Assembly: GCA_903897155.1 (NCBI GenBank)
Contig: CAIUAO010000037.1
Location: 1 to 10,092, forward strand
Origin: an uncultured Actinomycetes bacterium
GTDB taxonomy: Bacteria; Actinomycetota; Actinomycetes; Nanopelagicales; Nanopelagicaceae
DNA: 10,092 bases
Direction of reading: 5' to 3'
Each line of letters opens with the position of its first letter. The first letter of the stretch is position 1. The notes beneath the pieces are model-generated. The model searched no databases, was not told the origin of the DNA, and worked only from the letters and a program-made list of their open reading frames with translations. The position numbers were made by a program, and so were the translations under genes. Shown here one piece after another: positions 1 through 6,441 of this stretch.

Positions 1-81
1 GGAGTGACCTTGGAAACGGTTTTGAATATTCCAATCCGTCTGTCCATGGCGCCAAAGAACTATGCGGGCAGACTCAGGCAT
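1..81 (-). CDS. Histidine phosphatase family protein (GpgP-like), N-terminal fragment
   Basis: This is the first 27 codons of a gene that continues past the left edge. It begins with ATG at 81-79, and the translation starts MPESARIVLWRHGQTDWN. The RHGQT sequence (residues 11-15) is the signature of the histidine phosphatase (phosphoglycerate mutase-like) superfamily, in which the His becomes phosphorylated; N18 and the following NRFQGHS also match the usual family start. The start lies 3 bases after the rsfS stop codon with no clear ribosome binding site, so it is probably translated by coupling. In M. tuberculosis the gene after nadD-rsfS is Rv2419c (GpgP, glucosyl-3-phosphoglycerate phosphatase), so a GpgP role is plausible by synteny. 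The substrate cannot be decided from 27 residues. Family membership is nearly certain; the specific function is inference. Confidence 0.88.
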   Translation of the reverse strand, partial: MPESARIVLWRHGQTDWNIQNRFQGHS

Positions 82-84
82 AAA

Positions 85-447
85 TTAGCGCGCTTCTACG
101 ATTTCAAGTGCAATACGAGGGCAGTCATTCCATAAGCGATCAAGCATGTAGTAACTACGAAGCTCTTCACTTTGGATATGAACAACGAGGTCGCTGTAAT
201 CAAGTAAGACCCACTGGCCTTTTCCTTCACGGCGAATTGGCTTCTCACCGATCAGCCCAAGCTTTTCATAGACCTCATCAGCGATTGCTTCAACCTGACG
301 CTCGTTACTAGCAGTTGCAATAAGAAAGACTTCAGATAAGAGCATCTGATCTGTCATATCTAAAGCGATGACATCTACGCCAAGTTTTTCAGAAATTGCA
401 GTTGCCGCTAATTGCGTGAGCTTCTTAACGCTCTCACTTGCTGCCAT
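85..447 (-). CDS. rsfS: Ribosomal silencing factor RsfS
   Basis: A 120-residue protein of the RsfS/Iojap (DUF143) family. It binds ribosomal protein uL14 on the 50S subunit and blocks joining to the 30S when nutrients are scarce. Family hallmarks are visible: FLIATASNERQVEAIADEV (about residues 41-59), then GQWVLLDYSDLVVHI with EELRSYYMLDRLW near the C-terminus. The open frame extends 27 codons further upstream, but that stretch lies inside nadD. I chose the ATG at 447-445 because AAGGAG stands about 10 bases before it and the resulting length fits the family (105-130 residues). The start lies inside the end of nadD, a 14-base overlap, which suggests coupled translation. The neighbours, nadD before and a histidine phosphatase after, are the standard actinobacterial arrangement. 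Confidence 0.95.
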   Translation of the reverse strand: MAASESVKKLTQLAATAISEKLGVDVIALDMTDQMLLSEVFLIATASNERQVEAIADEVYEKLGLIGEKPIRREGKGQWVLLDYSDLVVHIQSEELRSYYMLDRLWNDCPRIALEIVEAR

Positions 448-1012
448 ATAAGCCACGCTCCTTGATATATTCCAACACTGAATCGGAAATGTATGCAGAT
501 ACATCGGCGCCTGACTCAATGAGCTCACGCACCTTCGTTGCAGAAATATCTAGTGCGTCAATCTCAACTTCTTTAAATCCAGAAGTATTAGCCGATTCCC
601 CAGGCCTTCTCACAACAAGTACCTCGACGACCTTCTTGAGTGCATCAACTCTGTGCCACTTATCAAAACCTGCCGCAGCATCTGATCCAAGAATGAGCGT
701 AAATGTATCGCTTGGAAAAAAGGGTTTAAGTTGTCCAATAGTGTCGATCGCATATGTTGGACCCTCACGTCTTACCTCTAAATCAGTAAGAACTGTTTTT
801 TCTTGTACTGCGCTTGGTAGATCATCAAGTGCGCGAGTACACATCTCTATACGGTCAAAACCATTTGCAGCTGGAGCGTGATCTCGCATGTATGGATTTC
901 CAGCTGGCATAACCATGATGGAATCAAAGTCTTTGGAGAGTGATTCAATGATGTGCAGATGGCCTCTATGTATTGGGTCGAAGGTTCCGCCCAATATTCC
1001 AACTTGTGCGAT
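434..1012 (-). CDS. nadD: Nicotinate-nucleotide adenylyltransferase NadD, apparent ATC start
   Basis: NadD adenylates nicotinate mononucleotide to deamido-NAD, the penultimate step of NAD+ synthesis. With the start proposed here the protein has 192 residues. The nucleotidyltransferase motif GGTFDPIHRGH is at 8-18 (H15 and H18 bind ATP phosphates), LGSDAAAGFDKWHR follows at about 108-121, and the ISATKVRE motif is at 156-163. The start is unusual. In frame there is a TAG at 1030-1028 and no ATG or GTG before the catalytic motif. TTG at 994-992 would remove the first Rossmann strand (AQVGIL). ATC at 1012-1010 gives (M)AQVGILGGTFDP, the length and sequence expected of the family, and sits just after the stop of the small gene upstream, with a weak GGGA about 9 bases before it. 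Identity is near certain; the exact start is inference, and the conservative alternative is 434-994. Confidence 0.93.
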   Translation of the reverse strand: MAQVGILGGTFDPIHRGHLHIIESLSKDFDSIMVMPAGNPYMRDHAPAANGFDRIEMCTRALDDLPSAVQEKTVLTDLEVRREGPTYAIDTIGQLKPFFPSDTFTLILGSDAAAGFDKWHRVDALKKVVEVLVVRRPGESANTSGFKEVEIDALDISATKVRELIESGADVSAYISDSVLEYIKERGLYGSK

Positions 1013-1016
1013 GGTA

Positions 1017-1154
1017 TTAGTCCCGGTCTAGGCGAAGGACAAGAAAGAGAAGAAATGAAAGAACACCAAAAGCAAATAGACCAAAGAAAACTGGCGATGC
1101 TGGCTCATGGCGCACGATAGTGCCGGCTTCTTTCAAGAAAATTGATGTGAACAT
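1017..1154 (-). CDS. Small single-pass membrane protein (45 aa), conserved-type hypothetical
   Basis: A 45-codon frame with ATG at 1154-1152 and TAA at 1019-1017. It starts 4 bases after the ligA stop and ends 4 bases before the proposed nadD start, so it exactly fills the gap in the operon. The product begins MFTSIFLKEAGTIVRHEP, followed by one strongly hydrophobic segment at about 21-40 (PVFFGLFAFGVLSFLLFLVL) and a charged tail, RLDRD. This is the layout of a single-pass membrane protein, probably with the C-terminus in the cytoplasm by the positive-inside rule. I recall similar tiny membrane proteins encoded next to nadD in other actinobacteria, but no function is known to me. The tight fit between neighbours, sensible codons and clear topology argue that it is a real gene. 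No strong ribosome binding site is seen; coupling to ligA is likely. Confidence 0.75.
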   Translation of the reverse strand: MFTSIFLKEAGTIVRHEPASPVFFGLFAFGVLSFLLFLVLRLDRD

Positions 1155-1158
1155 GGCG

Positions 1159-3195
1159 CTACTTTAACGCATCCGGGCCGCTAGCAAGTAACACCTTAAA
1201 TTGTGCCTCATTTAATATTTTCACACCCAGCTCTTCTGCCTTTTTGGCTTTTGAACCAGCTTCACTACCCACCACAACAAAATCAGTCTTCTTAGATACA
1301 GAGCCTGCACTCTTTCCGCCATGCAAGACAATCACTTCATCGACCCCATCGCGGGTGAAGCTCTCCAGAGAACCGGTAACGACAAGTGTGAGCCCTGCAA
1401 GGGTTTGAGGGTTTTCATTGATGAAAGTTTCCTCAAGTTGCACGCCTGCTTTCTTCCACTTTTTGATAATTGTTTTATGCCAATCAATTTCAAACCATTC
1501 AATAACCGATTCGGCAATAATGCCGCCCACCCCGTCAACTGCAGAGAGTTCTTCTAGTGAGGCAGCGGAGATTGCATCGATTGATCCAAATGCTTTAGCC
1601 AAACTTTGCGCCGCAGTTGGACCGACGTGACGAATAGATAAGGCAACGATGATGCGCCAGAGCGGTCTGGCCTTTGCGATTTCAAGGGCAGTAATGAGCT
1701 TTTCAGCATTCTTGCCAGCACCACCATCTTTTTTGGTGAAGAACTCTGACTTTCCTAAATCTTTCTCACTCAGCCCAAAGAGATCACCTTCATCTTCCAC
1801 AAGCTTGCTATCAAGGAGCGCTGATGCCGCTTCATAACCCAAGACATCAATATCAAGCGCGGATCTAGACCCGATGTAATAAAGACGTTCACGAAGTTGA
1901 GCAGGACAACTCTGCGTATTTGGACAACGAATATCAACATCACCTTCGCTCATTGCGCGCAGTTTACTTCCGCAATCCGGGCACTTTGTCGGCATGACAA
2001 ACGCCTTCTCACTTCCATTTCGCTTTTCAATAACAGGACCTACTACTTCAGGGATGACATCACCAGCTTTGCGAATAATGACGGTGTCGCCAATCAATAT
2101 CCCTTTGCGGATTACCTCTTCTTGGTTATGAAGGGTTGCATTGCTCACCGTTGAACCAGCCACAAGAACAGGCTCCATGAATGCAAATGGTGTTACGCGC
2201 CCTGTGCGGCCAACGCTGACTTTAATATCGAGTAGCTTTGTTGTTACTTCCTCTGGTGGATATTTAAATGCAATAGCCCATTTTGGTGCGCGCGATGTGA
2301 AACCAAGCTGCTCTTGAATGTTGATCTCATTGACCTTGATGACTGCGCCATCAATCTCGTGCTCAACATCGTGGCGATGCTCACCGTAGTAATTAACAAA
2401 ATCTAAAACTTCCGCGCGGGTCTTCACCACTTTTGTTCGCGTACTAGTTGGCAGACCCCATGATGCAAGTAACTCGTAAGCATTTGATTGAGAATCAAAA
2501 GATGCCCCTTCACATGCACCGATTCCATGCACAACCATAGATAAAGGTCTGCTTGCAGTTACGCGGGGATCTTTCTGGCGAAGTGAACCAGCAGCAGCAT
2601 TGCGAGGGTTAGCAAAAGAACTCTTACCATCTGAAGCAAGTGCGGCATTGAATTCATTAAAGGCTTTTGTGGGAAAGAAAACTTCACCACGAACTTCCAA
2701 TAGCGTGGGGTAACTAGAGCCCTTGAGCTGGTGCGGGATAGCGCTAATAGTCTTGATGTTTAACGTGACATCTTCTCCCGTTACTCCATTACCGCGAGTA
2801 AGTGCCTGAGTAAGAACACCATCTTTATAGAGGAGATTGATGGCAAGGCCATCTACCTTTACTTCACAGAGCCATGTGTTCTTTACATCTGACTTTTCAA
2901 TGCGATCAAACCAAGTATCTAGCTCTTCTGAACCAAATACATTGTCTAGGCTCATCATCTTCTCGATGTGATCGCGCTGTTGGAATTCTGTAGCAAATCC
3001 CCCGCCGATTGCGGCGGTAGGTGAATCAGCAGTTTTGTATTGTGGGTGCTTCTTCTCTAGAGCCTCAAGTTCTTTGAGTAAGACATCAAATTCACTATCG
3101 CTAATGATCGGTTTATCTAAGACGTAATAGCGAAATTGATGGTCGCGGATTACCGTGGCCAGCTGGTCAATTTTCTCCGCAATTTCAGAGGACAT
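1159..3195 (-). CDS. ligA: NAD-dependent DNA ligase LigA
   Basis: A full-length 678-residue bacterial DNA ligase that seals nicks in replication and repair, using NAD+ as adenylate donor. The domains are in normal order. The Ia region is at about 1-65, with YYVLDKPIISDSEFD contacting the NMN part of NAD+. The adenylation domain has catalytic K113 in the KVDG motif (113-116). An OB fold at about 315-400 includes VGRTGRVTPFA. A Cys4 zinc finger is formed by C405, C408, C424 and C430. Helix-hairpin-helix repeats occupy about 445-590 (LSIRHVGPTAAQ, VDGVGGIIA), and a C-terminal BRCT domain spans about 597-678. The length matches the family (about 650-700). The ATG at 3195-3193 has GGAG 13 bases upstream, overlapping the end of mnmA, whose stop is 9 bases away. 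Nothing looks degraded. Confidence 0.98.
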   Translation of the reverse strand: MSSEIAEKIDQLATVIRDHQFRYYVLDKPIISDSEFDVLLKELEALEKKHPQYKTADSPTAAIGGGFATEFQQRDHIEKMMSLDNVFGSEELDTWFDRIEKSDVKNTWLCEVKVDGLAINLLYKDGVLTQALTRGNGVTGEDVTLNIKTISAIPHQLKGSSYPTLLEVRGEVFFPTKAFNEFNAALASDGKSSFANPRNAAAGSLRQKDPRVTASRPLSMVVHGIGACEGASFDSQSNAYELLASWGLPTSTRTKVVKTRAEVLDFVNYYGEHRHDVEHEIDGAVIKVNEINIQEQLGFTSRAPKWAIAFKYPPEEVTTKLLDIKVSVGRTGRVTPFAFMEPVLVAGSTVSNATLHNQEEVIRKGILIGDTVIIRKAGDVIPEVVGPVIEKRNGSEKAFVMPTKCPDCGSKLRAMSEGDVDIRCPNTQSCPAQLRERLYYIGSRSALDIDVLGYEAASALLDSKLVEDEGDLFGLSEKDLGKSEFFTKKDGGAGKNAEKLITALEIAKARPLWRIIVALSIRHVGPTAAQSLAKAFGSIDAISAASLEELSAVDGVGGIIAESVIEWFEIDWHKTIIKKWKKAGVQLEETFINENPQTLAGLTLVVTGSLESFTRDGVDEVIVLHGGKSAGSVSKKTDFVVVGSEAGSKAKKAEELGVKILNEAQFKVLLASGPDALK

Positions 3196-3204
3196 AAGGA
3201 AAAA

Positions 3205-4281
3205 TTACTCCGTAGCACTGACAGTTGCTGAGCCAACAACACGGTCACCATCAAAAATAACTAAACCTTGCCCAGTGGCAAGACCAAGAAGAGGCTCATC
3301 AAGGATCGCAGTTATAGATGTATCGGTAGCGATATAGGAACAAGCAAGAGCAGCGCCATGGGCGCGTATCTGCGCAAAACCTCTGATGGAGATATCAAAT
3401 ACTGGCGGTCTGCCACACCAGATCGGTTTCTCTCCAACAATTGTGCTCACTGCAAGTAAATCTTTAGTTCCCACAACAACTGTGTTTGATTTTGGTTCAA
3501 TCTTTAATACATAGCGAGGAACGCCGCCTTCAGCTGGAACGCTCAATCCAAGACCACGGCGTTGACCGATTGTGTATGTGTAAGCACCTTGGTGCTCTCC
3601 TACTTTATTTCCCTCTTGATCAACGATCGGGCCACTCTCACCACCTAAACGATCACGAAGCCATCCTGCATTATTTCCTGAAGGAATAAAGCAGATGTCA
3701 TGTGAATCAGGCTTATTAGCGACATAGAGCCCGCGCGCCTTTGCTTCTTTGCGCACATCTTCTTTCTTTGTATCTCCCAATGGAAACATTGCATTGGCTA
3801 GTTGCTTTTCGTTTAATACGGCCAAGACATAAGACTGATCTTTCAGAGGATCAACCGCGCGATGCATCGTGCGACCTGATGGTCCATCCTGAATCTGCGC
3901 GTAATGACCTGTGGCAACTGCATCGAAGCCAAGCGCGCTTGCTCTATCTAGAACTGCAGCAAACTTAATCTTTTCATTACAGCGAAGGCATGGATTAGGT
4001 GTGCGGCCCTGGGCATATTCTTCAATGAAGTTCTCCACAACGTTGTCGTGAAATTCTTCTGCCATATCCCAAATATAAAAAGGAATCCCGATGACATCTG
4101 CCGCCCGCCTTGCATCATGTGAATCTTCAATCGTGCAACAGCCTCTGGCACCTGAGCGATACTTCTGTGGGTTACTTGAAAGCGCTAAGTGCACGCCCAC
4201 TACTTCGTGTCCCATCTCAACTGCGCGCGCCGCTGCTACTGCAGAATCAACGCCGCCACTCATCGCTGCTATTACCTTCAT
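3205..4281 (-). CDS. mnmA: tRNA-specific 2-thiouridylase MnmA
   Basis: A 358-residue enzyme that replaces oxygen with sulfur at C2 of wobble uridine 34 in the tRNAs for Lys, Glu and Gln, using ATP and a persulfide. The ATP PP-loop SGGVDS is at 8-13. The catalytic cysteine pair is C98 (in PNPCLRC) and C197 (in DSHDICFIP), matching E. coli C102 and C199. GHYAQI (about 125-130) and the YTIGQRRGLG segment (236-245) are also typical, and the C-terminal beta-barrel is complete. The start ATG overlaps the stop of the cysteine desulfurase (ATGA at 4281-4278), so the two are translationally coupled. That fits their chemistry, since the desulfurase provides the sulfur. All key residues are present. Confidence 0.97.
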   Translation of the reverse strand: MKVIAAMSGGVDSAVAAARAVEMGHEVVGVHLALSSNPQKYRSGARGCCTIEDSHDARRAADVIGIPFYIWDMAEEFHDNVVENFIEEYAQGRTPNPCLRCNEKIKFAAVLDRASALGFDAVATGHYAQIQDGPSGRTMHRAVDPLKDQSYVLAVLNEKQLANAMFPLGDTKKEDVRKEAKARGLYVANKPDSHDICFIPSGNNAGWLRDRLGGESGPIVDQEGNKVGEHQGAYTYTIGQRRGLGLSVPAEGGVPRYVLKIEPKSNTVVVGTKDLLAVSTIVGEKPIWCGRPPVFDISIRGFAQIRAHGAALACSYIATDTSITAILDEPLLGLATGQGLVIFDGDRVVGSATVSATE

Positions 4282-5444
4282 GATGAACGCACCAACGCCG
4301 CTTGCGCTCTGGCAACAACGCCAGCAATCTTTTCGCCTACTTCATTAATCTCTGCCTCTGTATTAGATAGACCCAGTGAGAAGCGAAGTGAGGAACGTGC
4401 AAGGTCCTCTGATAATCCAATTGCCATGAGAACATGACTTGGACGCTGCACTCCTGCGCTGCAGGCAGAACCAGTAGAAGAACAAATTCCTTCGGCATCT
4501 AGTAGTAAGAGCAAACTATCTGACTCTGTTCCTGGGAATGTCACATTAAGAATTCCTGGCAGCATCTGCGGGGCATCGCCATTGAACTGCGCATCAGAAA
4601 TTGCGGCAGCAATCTTGCCTTTGAGTAGCGCGCGCAGCGCAGATACTTTTTTGTAATTCTCATCCCTCTTTGCAACCATCTCTTGAGCCGCGGCGGCAAA
4701 GGCAACAATGGCAGGGGCGTTGAGTGTGCCGCTACGGATATCGCGCTCTTGGCCTCCCCCATGAAGTATCGGAGTGATATCTAAACCGCGGCGAAGAATC
4801 AACGCTGCAACACCTAGAGGGCCGCCAACTTTATGCGCGCTGATCGTTGCCGATGTTACGCCTAACTCTTCAAAGTTAAATCCGACTTTCCCAAAGCTCT
4901 GCACAGCATCTACGTGAACTGGGATATCTCCAACAAGGCCAACAACCTCAGAGATTGGTTGAACCGTTCCAAGTTCATTATTTGAGTGCATCACCGATAT
5001 GAGCGCGATCTTGCCCGATTCATCTTTAATAATCTGCGCGAGCGCATCTAGATCGACAACCCCGCTAGGAGTAATCGGAATATAAATCACCACAGCGCCT
5101 TCGTGCTTTTCTAGCCATTCAACGGGTTCTAATATCGCGTGATGTTCAAATGCGGCAATCACAATGACATTGCGCTGTGGATCTTGGGCGATAGCGCTCC
5201 AGTAAAAACCTTTGACAGCTAAGTTATTTGCTTCAGTTCCAGAACCTGTAAAGATTATTTCATTCGGGCGAGCGCCACTTGCCAGCGCAATTGATTCCCT
5301 GGCTTCTTCCACATCTTTGCGCACACTGCGTCCTTGTGTATGAAGACTTGATGCATTACCTGTCTTTGCCATCGCAGCGGTGAGGGCTTGCATTGCAAGA
5401 GGGCTCATCGGCGTAGTTGCCGCATGATCGAGGTAGATGCTCAC
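4278..5444 (-). CDS. Cysteine desulfurase (NifS/IscS family), sulfur donor for MnmA
   Basis: A 388-residue PLP-dependent class V aminotransferase-fold enzyme that converts cysteine to alanine and an enzyme-bound persulfide. The N-terminus YLDHAATTP is typical. H101 (FEHHAIL) would stack on PLP, D179 and Q182 (HVDAVQS) contact the cofactor, K205 (SAHKVGGPLG) forms the Schiff base, and C328 in the mobile loop SACSAG is the sulfur-carrying residue. The start is GTG at 5444-5442; the preceding in-frame TAG (5456-5454) leaves no other choice. A TAGAAT -10 hexamer ends six bases before this GTG, so the message is probably leaderless. It is the first gene of the minus-strand operon and is coupled to mnmA by a 4-base overlap. 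No scaffold (iscU) or regulator (iscR) lies beside it, so a dedicated tRNA-thiolation role is likely, though it may also feed Fe-S cluster assembly. Confidence 0.95.
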   Translation of the reverse strand: MSIYLDHAATTPMSPLAMQALTAAMAKTGNASSLHTQGRSVRKDVEEARESIALASGARPNEIIFTGSGTEANNLAVKGFYWSAIAQDPQRNVIVIAAFEHHAILEPVEWLEKHEGAVVIYIPITPSGVVDLDALAQIIKDESGKIALISVMHSNNELGTVQPISEVVGLVGDIPVHVDAVQSFGKVGFNFEELGVTSATISAHKVGGPLGVAALILRRGLDITPILHGGGQERDIRSGTLNAPAIVAFAAAAQEMVAKRDENYKKVSALRALLKGKIAAAISDAQFNGDAPQMLPGILNVTFPGTESDSLLLLLDAEGICSSTGSACSAGVQRPSHVLMAIGLSEDLARSSLRFSLGLSNTEAEINEVGEKIAGVVARAQAALVRSS

Positions 5445-5460
5445 TGCCTTATTCTAGGCA
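5445..5460. repeat. Inverted repeat TGCCT-N6-AGGCA over the desulfurase promoter
   Basis: Arms TGCCT (5445-5449) and AGGCA (5456-5460) flank TATTCT. The repeat contains the whole TAGAAT -10 box of the minus-strand operon, so a protein bound here would block it. Five-base arms can arise by chance, so the operator role is only a suggestion. Confidence 0.3.
5451..5456 (-). promoter_or_regulatory. -10 box of the desulfurase-mnmA-ligA operon (leaderless)
   Basis: TAGAAT read on the minus strand, followed by AAGGCA and then the GTG start at 5444. A six-base gap would put transcription initiation at or next to the GTG, as in leaderless actinobacterial mRNAs. No good -35 hexamer is seen 16-18 bases upstream. 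An inverted repeat (5445-5460) covers this box. Confidence 0.5.
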
Positions 5461-5478
5461 AGGCCCATCCATACGGCG

Positions 5479-5490
5479 TACTGCCCAGTA
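5479..5490. repeat. Inverted repeat TACTG-CC-CAGTA in the fabD -35 region
   Basis: TACTG (5479-5483) and CAGTA (5486-5490) are perfect reverse complements around CC. The site lies where a -35 element for the fabD -10 box at 5506-5511 would fall, a suitable position for an operator. FasR-type regulators control this cluster in other actinobacteria, but I cannot match this sequence to a known FasR site. Confidence 0.3.
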
Positions 5491-5505
5491 ACCGATGCGC
5501 AGTCT

Positions 5506-5511
5506 TAAACT
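5506..5511 (+). promoter_or_regulatory. -10 box of the fabD-fabH-acpP-fabF operon (leaderless)
   Basis: TAAACT followed by TTCCGA and the fabD ATG at 5518. The six-base spacing is the same as on the divergent side, and there is no purine-rich ribosome binding site upstream of fabD. Together these suggest a leaderless transcript starting at the ATG. No recognisable -35 hexamer is present. Confidence 0.5.
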
Positions 5512-5517
5512 TTCCGA

Positions 5518-6441
5518 ATGCTCGCGATCATTGCTCCAGGACAAGGCGCCCAGACTCCGGGCTTCCTCGCATCCTGGATTGAAGATAAAGGTGCACACGA
5601 ACTCCTTGGCACGTGGTCTGATGAAATTGGCCTTGATCTGGTGCGACTTGGAACGCTGAGCGATGCCGATGAAATTCGCGAAACCTCTCATGCTCAGCCG
5701 CTACTAGTTGCAGCAGGGCTAATTTCTTTCATGCACACCTTTGATCAACAAGAGATAGCTATTAACTATTTTGCAGGCCACTCTGTCGGTGAAATTACCG
5801 CTGCATCTCTTGCTGGCGTTCTAGATGCATCTTTGGCCATGAAGCTTGTCAATGTCAGGGCTCGGGCTATGTCTAGCGCTGCTGCAAATTCCCATACAGG
5901 AATGTCAGCTGTGCTTGGCGGAGAACGCGATGTTGTTATTGCATCTTTATCGGCTCTTGGCTTAACTGCAGCGAATGAAAATGGCGCAGGTCAGATTGTT
6001 GCCGCAGGAGATCTTGCGGCGTTAGAAAAGCTTGCTGAAAATCCACCGCAGGGATCTCGTGTTCGCCCGCTGGCTGTATCGGGGGCATTCCACACATCAG
6101 TGATGGCACCTGCAGTGAGCGCGCTGCAAGGGGCCATTGAGGCAGAAAAGATTTCAGATGCCCGCATTCCCGTGCTTTCTAACAAAGATGGTGCAATAGT
6201 AAGAAGTGGAAGTGACCTTATTGCTCGCATCGTCGGTCAAGTTGCCGGCCCGGTTCGTTGGGATCTATGCATGAAGACTCTTGCTGACTCTGGTGTGACT
6301 GGAGTTATTGAAGTGGCGCCCGGTGGAACACTCGTGGGATTGCTCAAGCGCGCTGAGCCTTCTATTCAAACTTTCGCGATCAAGAGTGCCGATGATATTG
6401 ATGGCGCTCGCGCCTTTGCCAAAGAACACGGCGGCAAATAA
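5518..6441 (+). CDS. fabD: Malonyl-CoA:ACP transacylase FabD
   Basis: A 307-residue acyltransferase that moves malonyl from CoA to acyl carrier protein, supplying the extender unit of type II fatty-acid synthesis in the cytoplasm. The N-terminal APGQGAQTPG contains the oxyanion-hole glutamine (Q9). The nucleophile S89 sits in GHSVGE (87-92), R114 in VNVRARAM binds the malonyl carboxylate, and H192 in SGAFHTSVM is the catalytic partner. The C-terminal EVAPGGTLVGLLKR is also typical. Length is normal for the family (about 300-320). The start is the ATG six bases after a TAAACT box, and the very early APGQG motif leaves no room for a later start. It heads the fatty-acid operon and its TAA overlaps the fabH ATG by one base (TAATG). 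Confidence 0.97.
   Translation: MLAIIAPGQGAQTPGFLASWIEDKGAHELLGTWSDEIGLDLVRLGTLSDADEIRETSHAQPLLVAAGLISFMHTFDQQEIAINYFAGHSVGEITAASLAGVLDASLAMKLVNVRARAMSSAAANSHTGMSAVLGGERDVVIASLSALGLTAANENGAGQIVAAGDLAALEKLAENPPQGSRVRPLAVSGAFHTSVMAPAVSALQGAIEAEKISDARIPVLSNKDGAIVRSGSDLIARIVGQVAGPVRWDLCMKTLADSGVTGVIEVAPGGTLVGLLKRAEPSIQTFAIKSADDIDGARAFAKEHGGK

Noticed and set aside
448..528. N-terminal 27-codon extension of rsfS
   Set aside because: It lies within nadD, adds residues absent from the family, and the internal ATG at 447 has a good AAGGAG upstream.
438..881. Plus-strand open frame of 147 codons opposite nadD
   Set aside because: It is antisense to a clear nadD, has low-complexity Ser/Thr-rich translation and no family features or ribosome binding site.
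992..994. TTG as the true nadD start
   Set aside because: It would delete the first beta strand of the nucleotide-binding fold, so it is kept only as an alternative.
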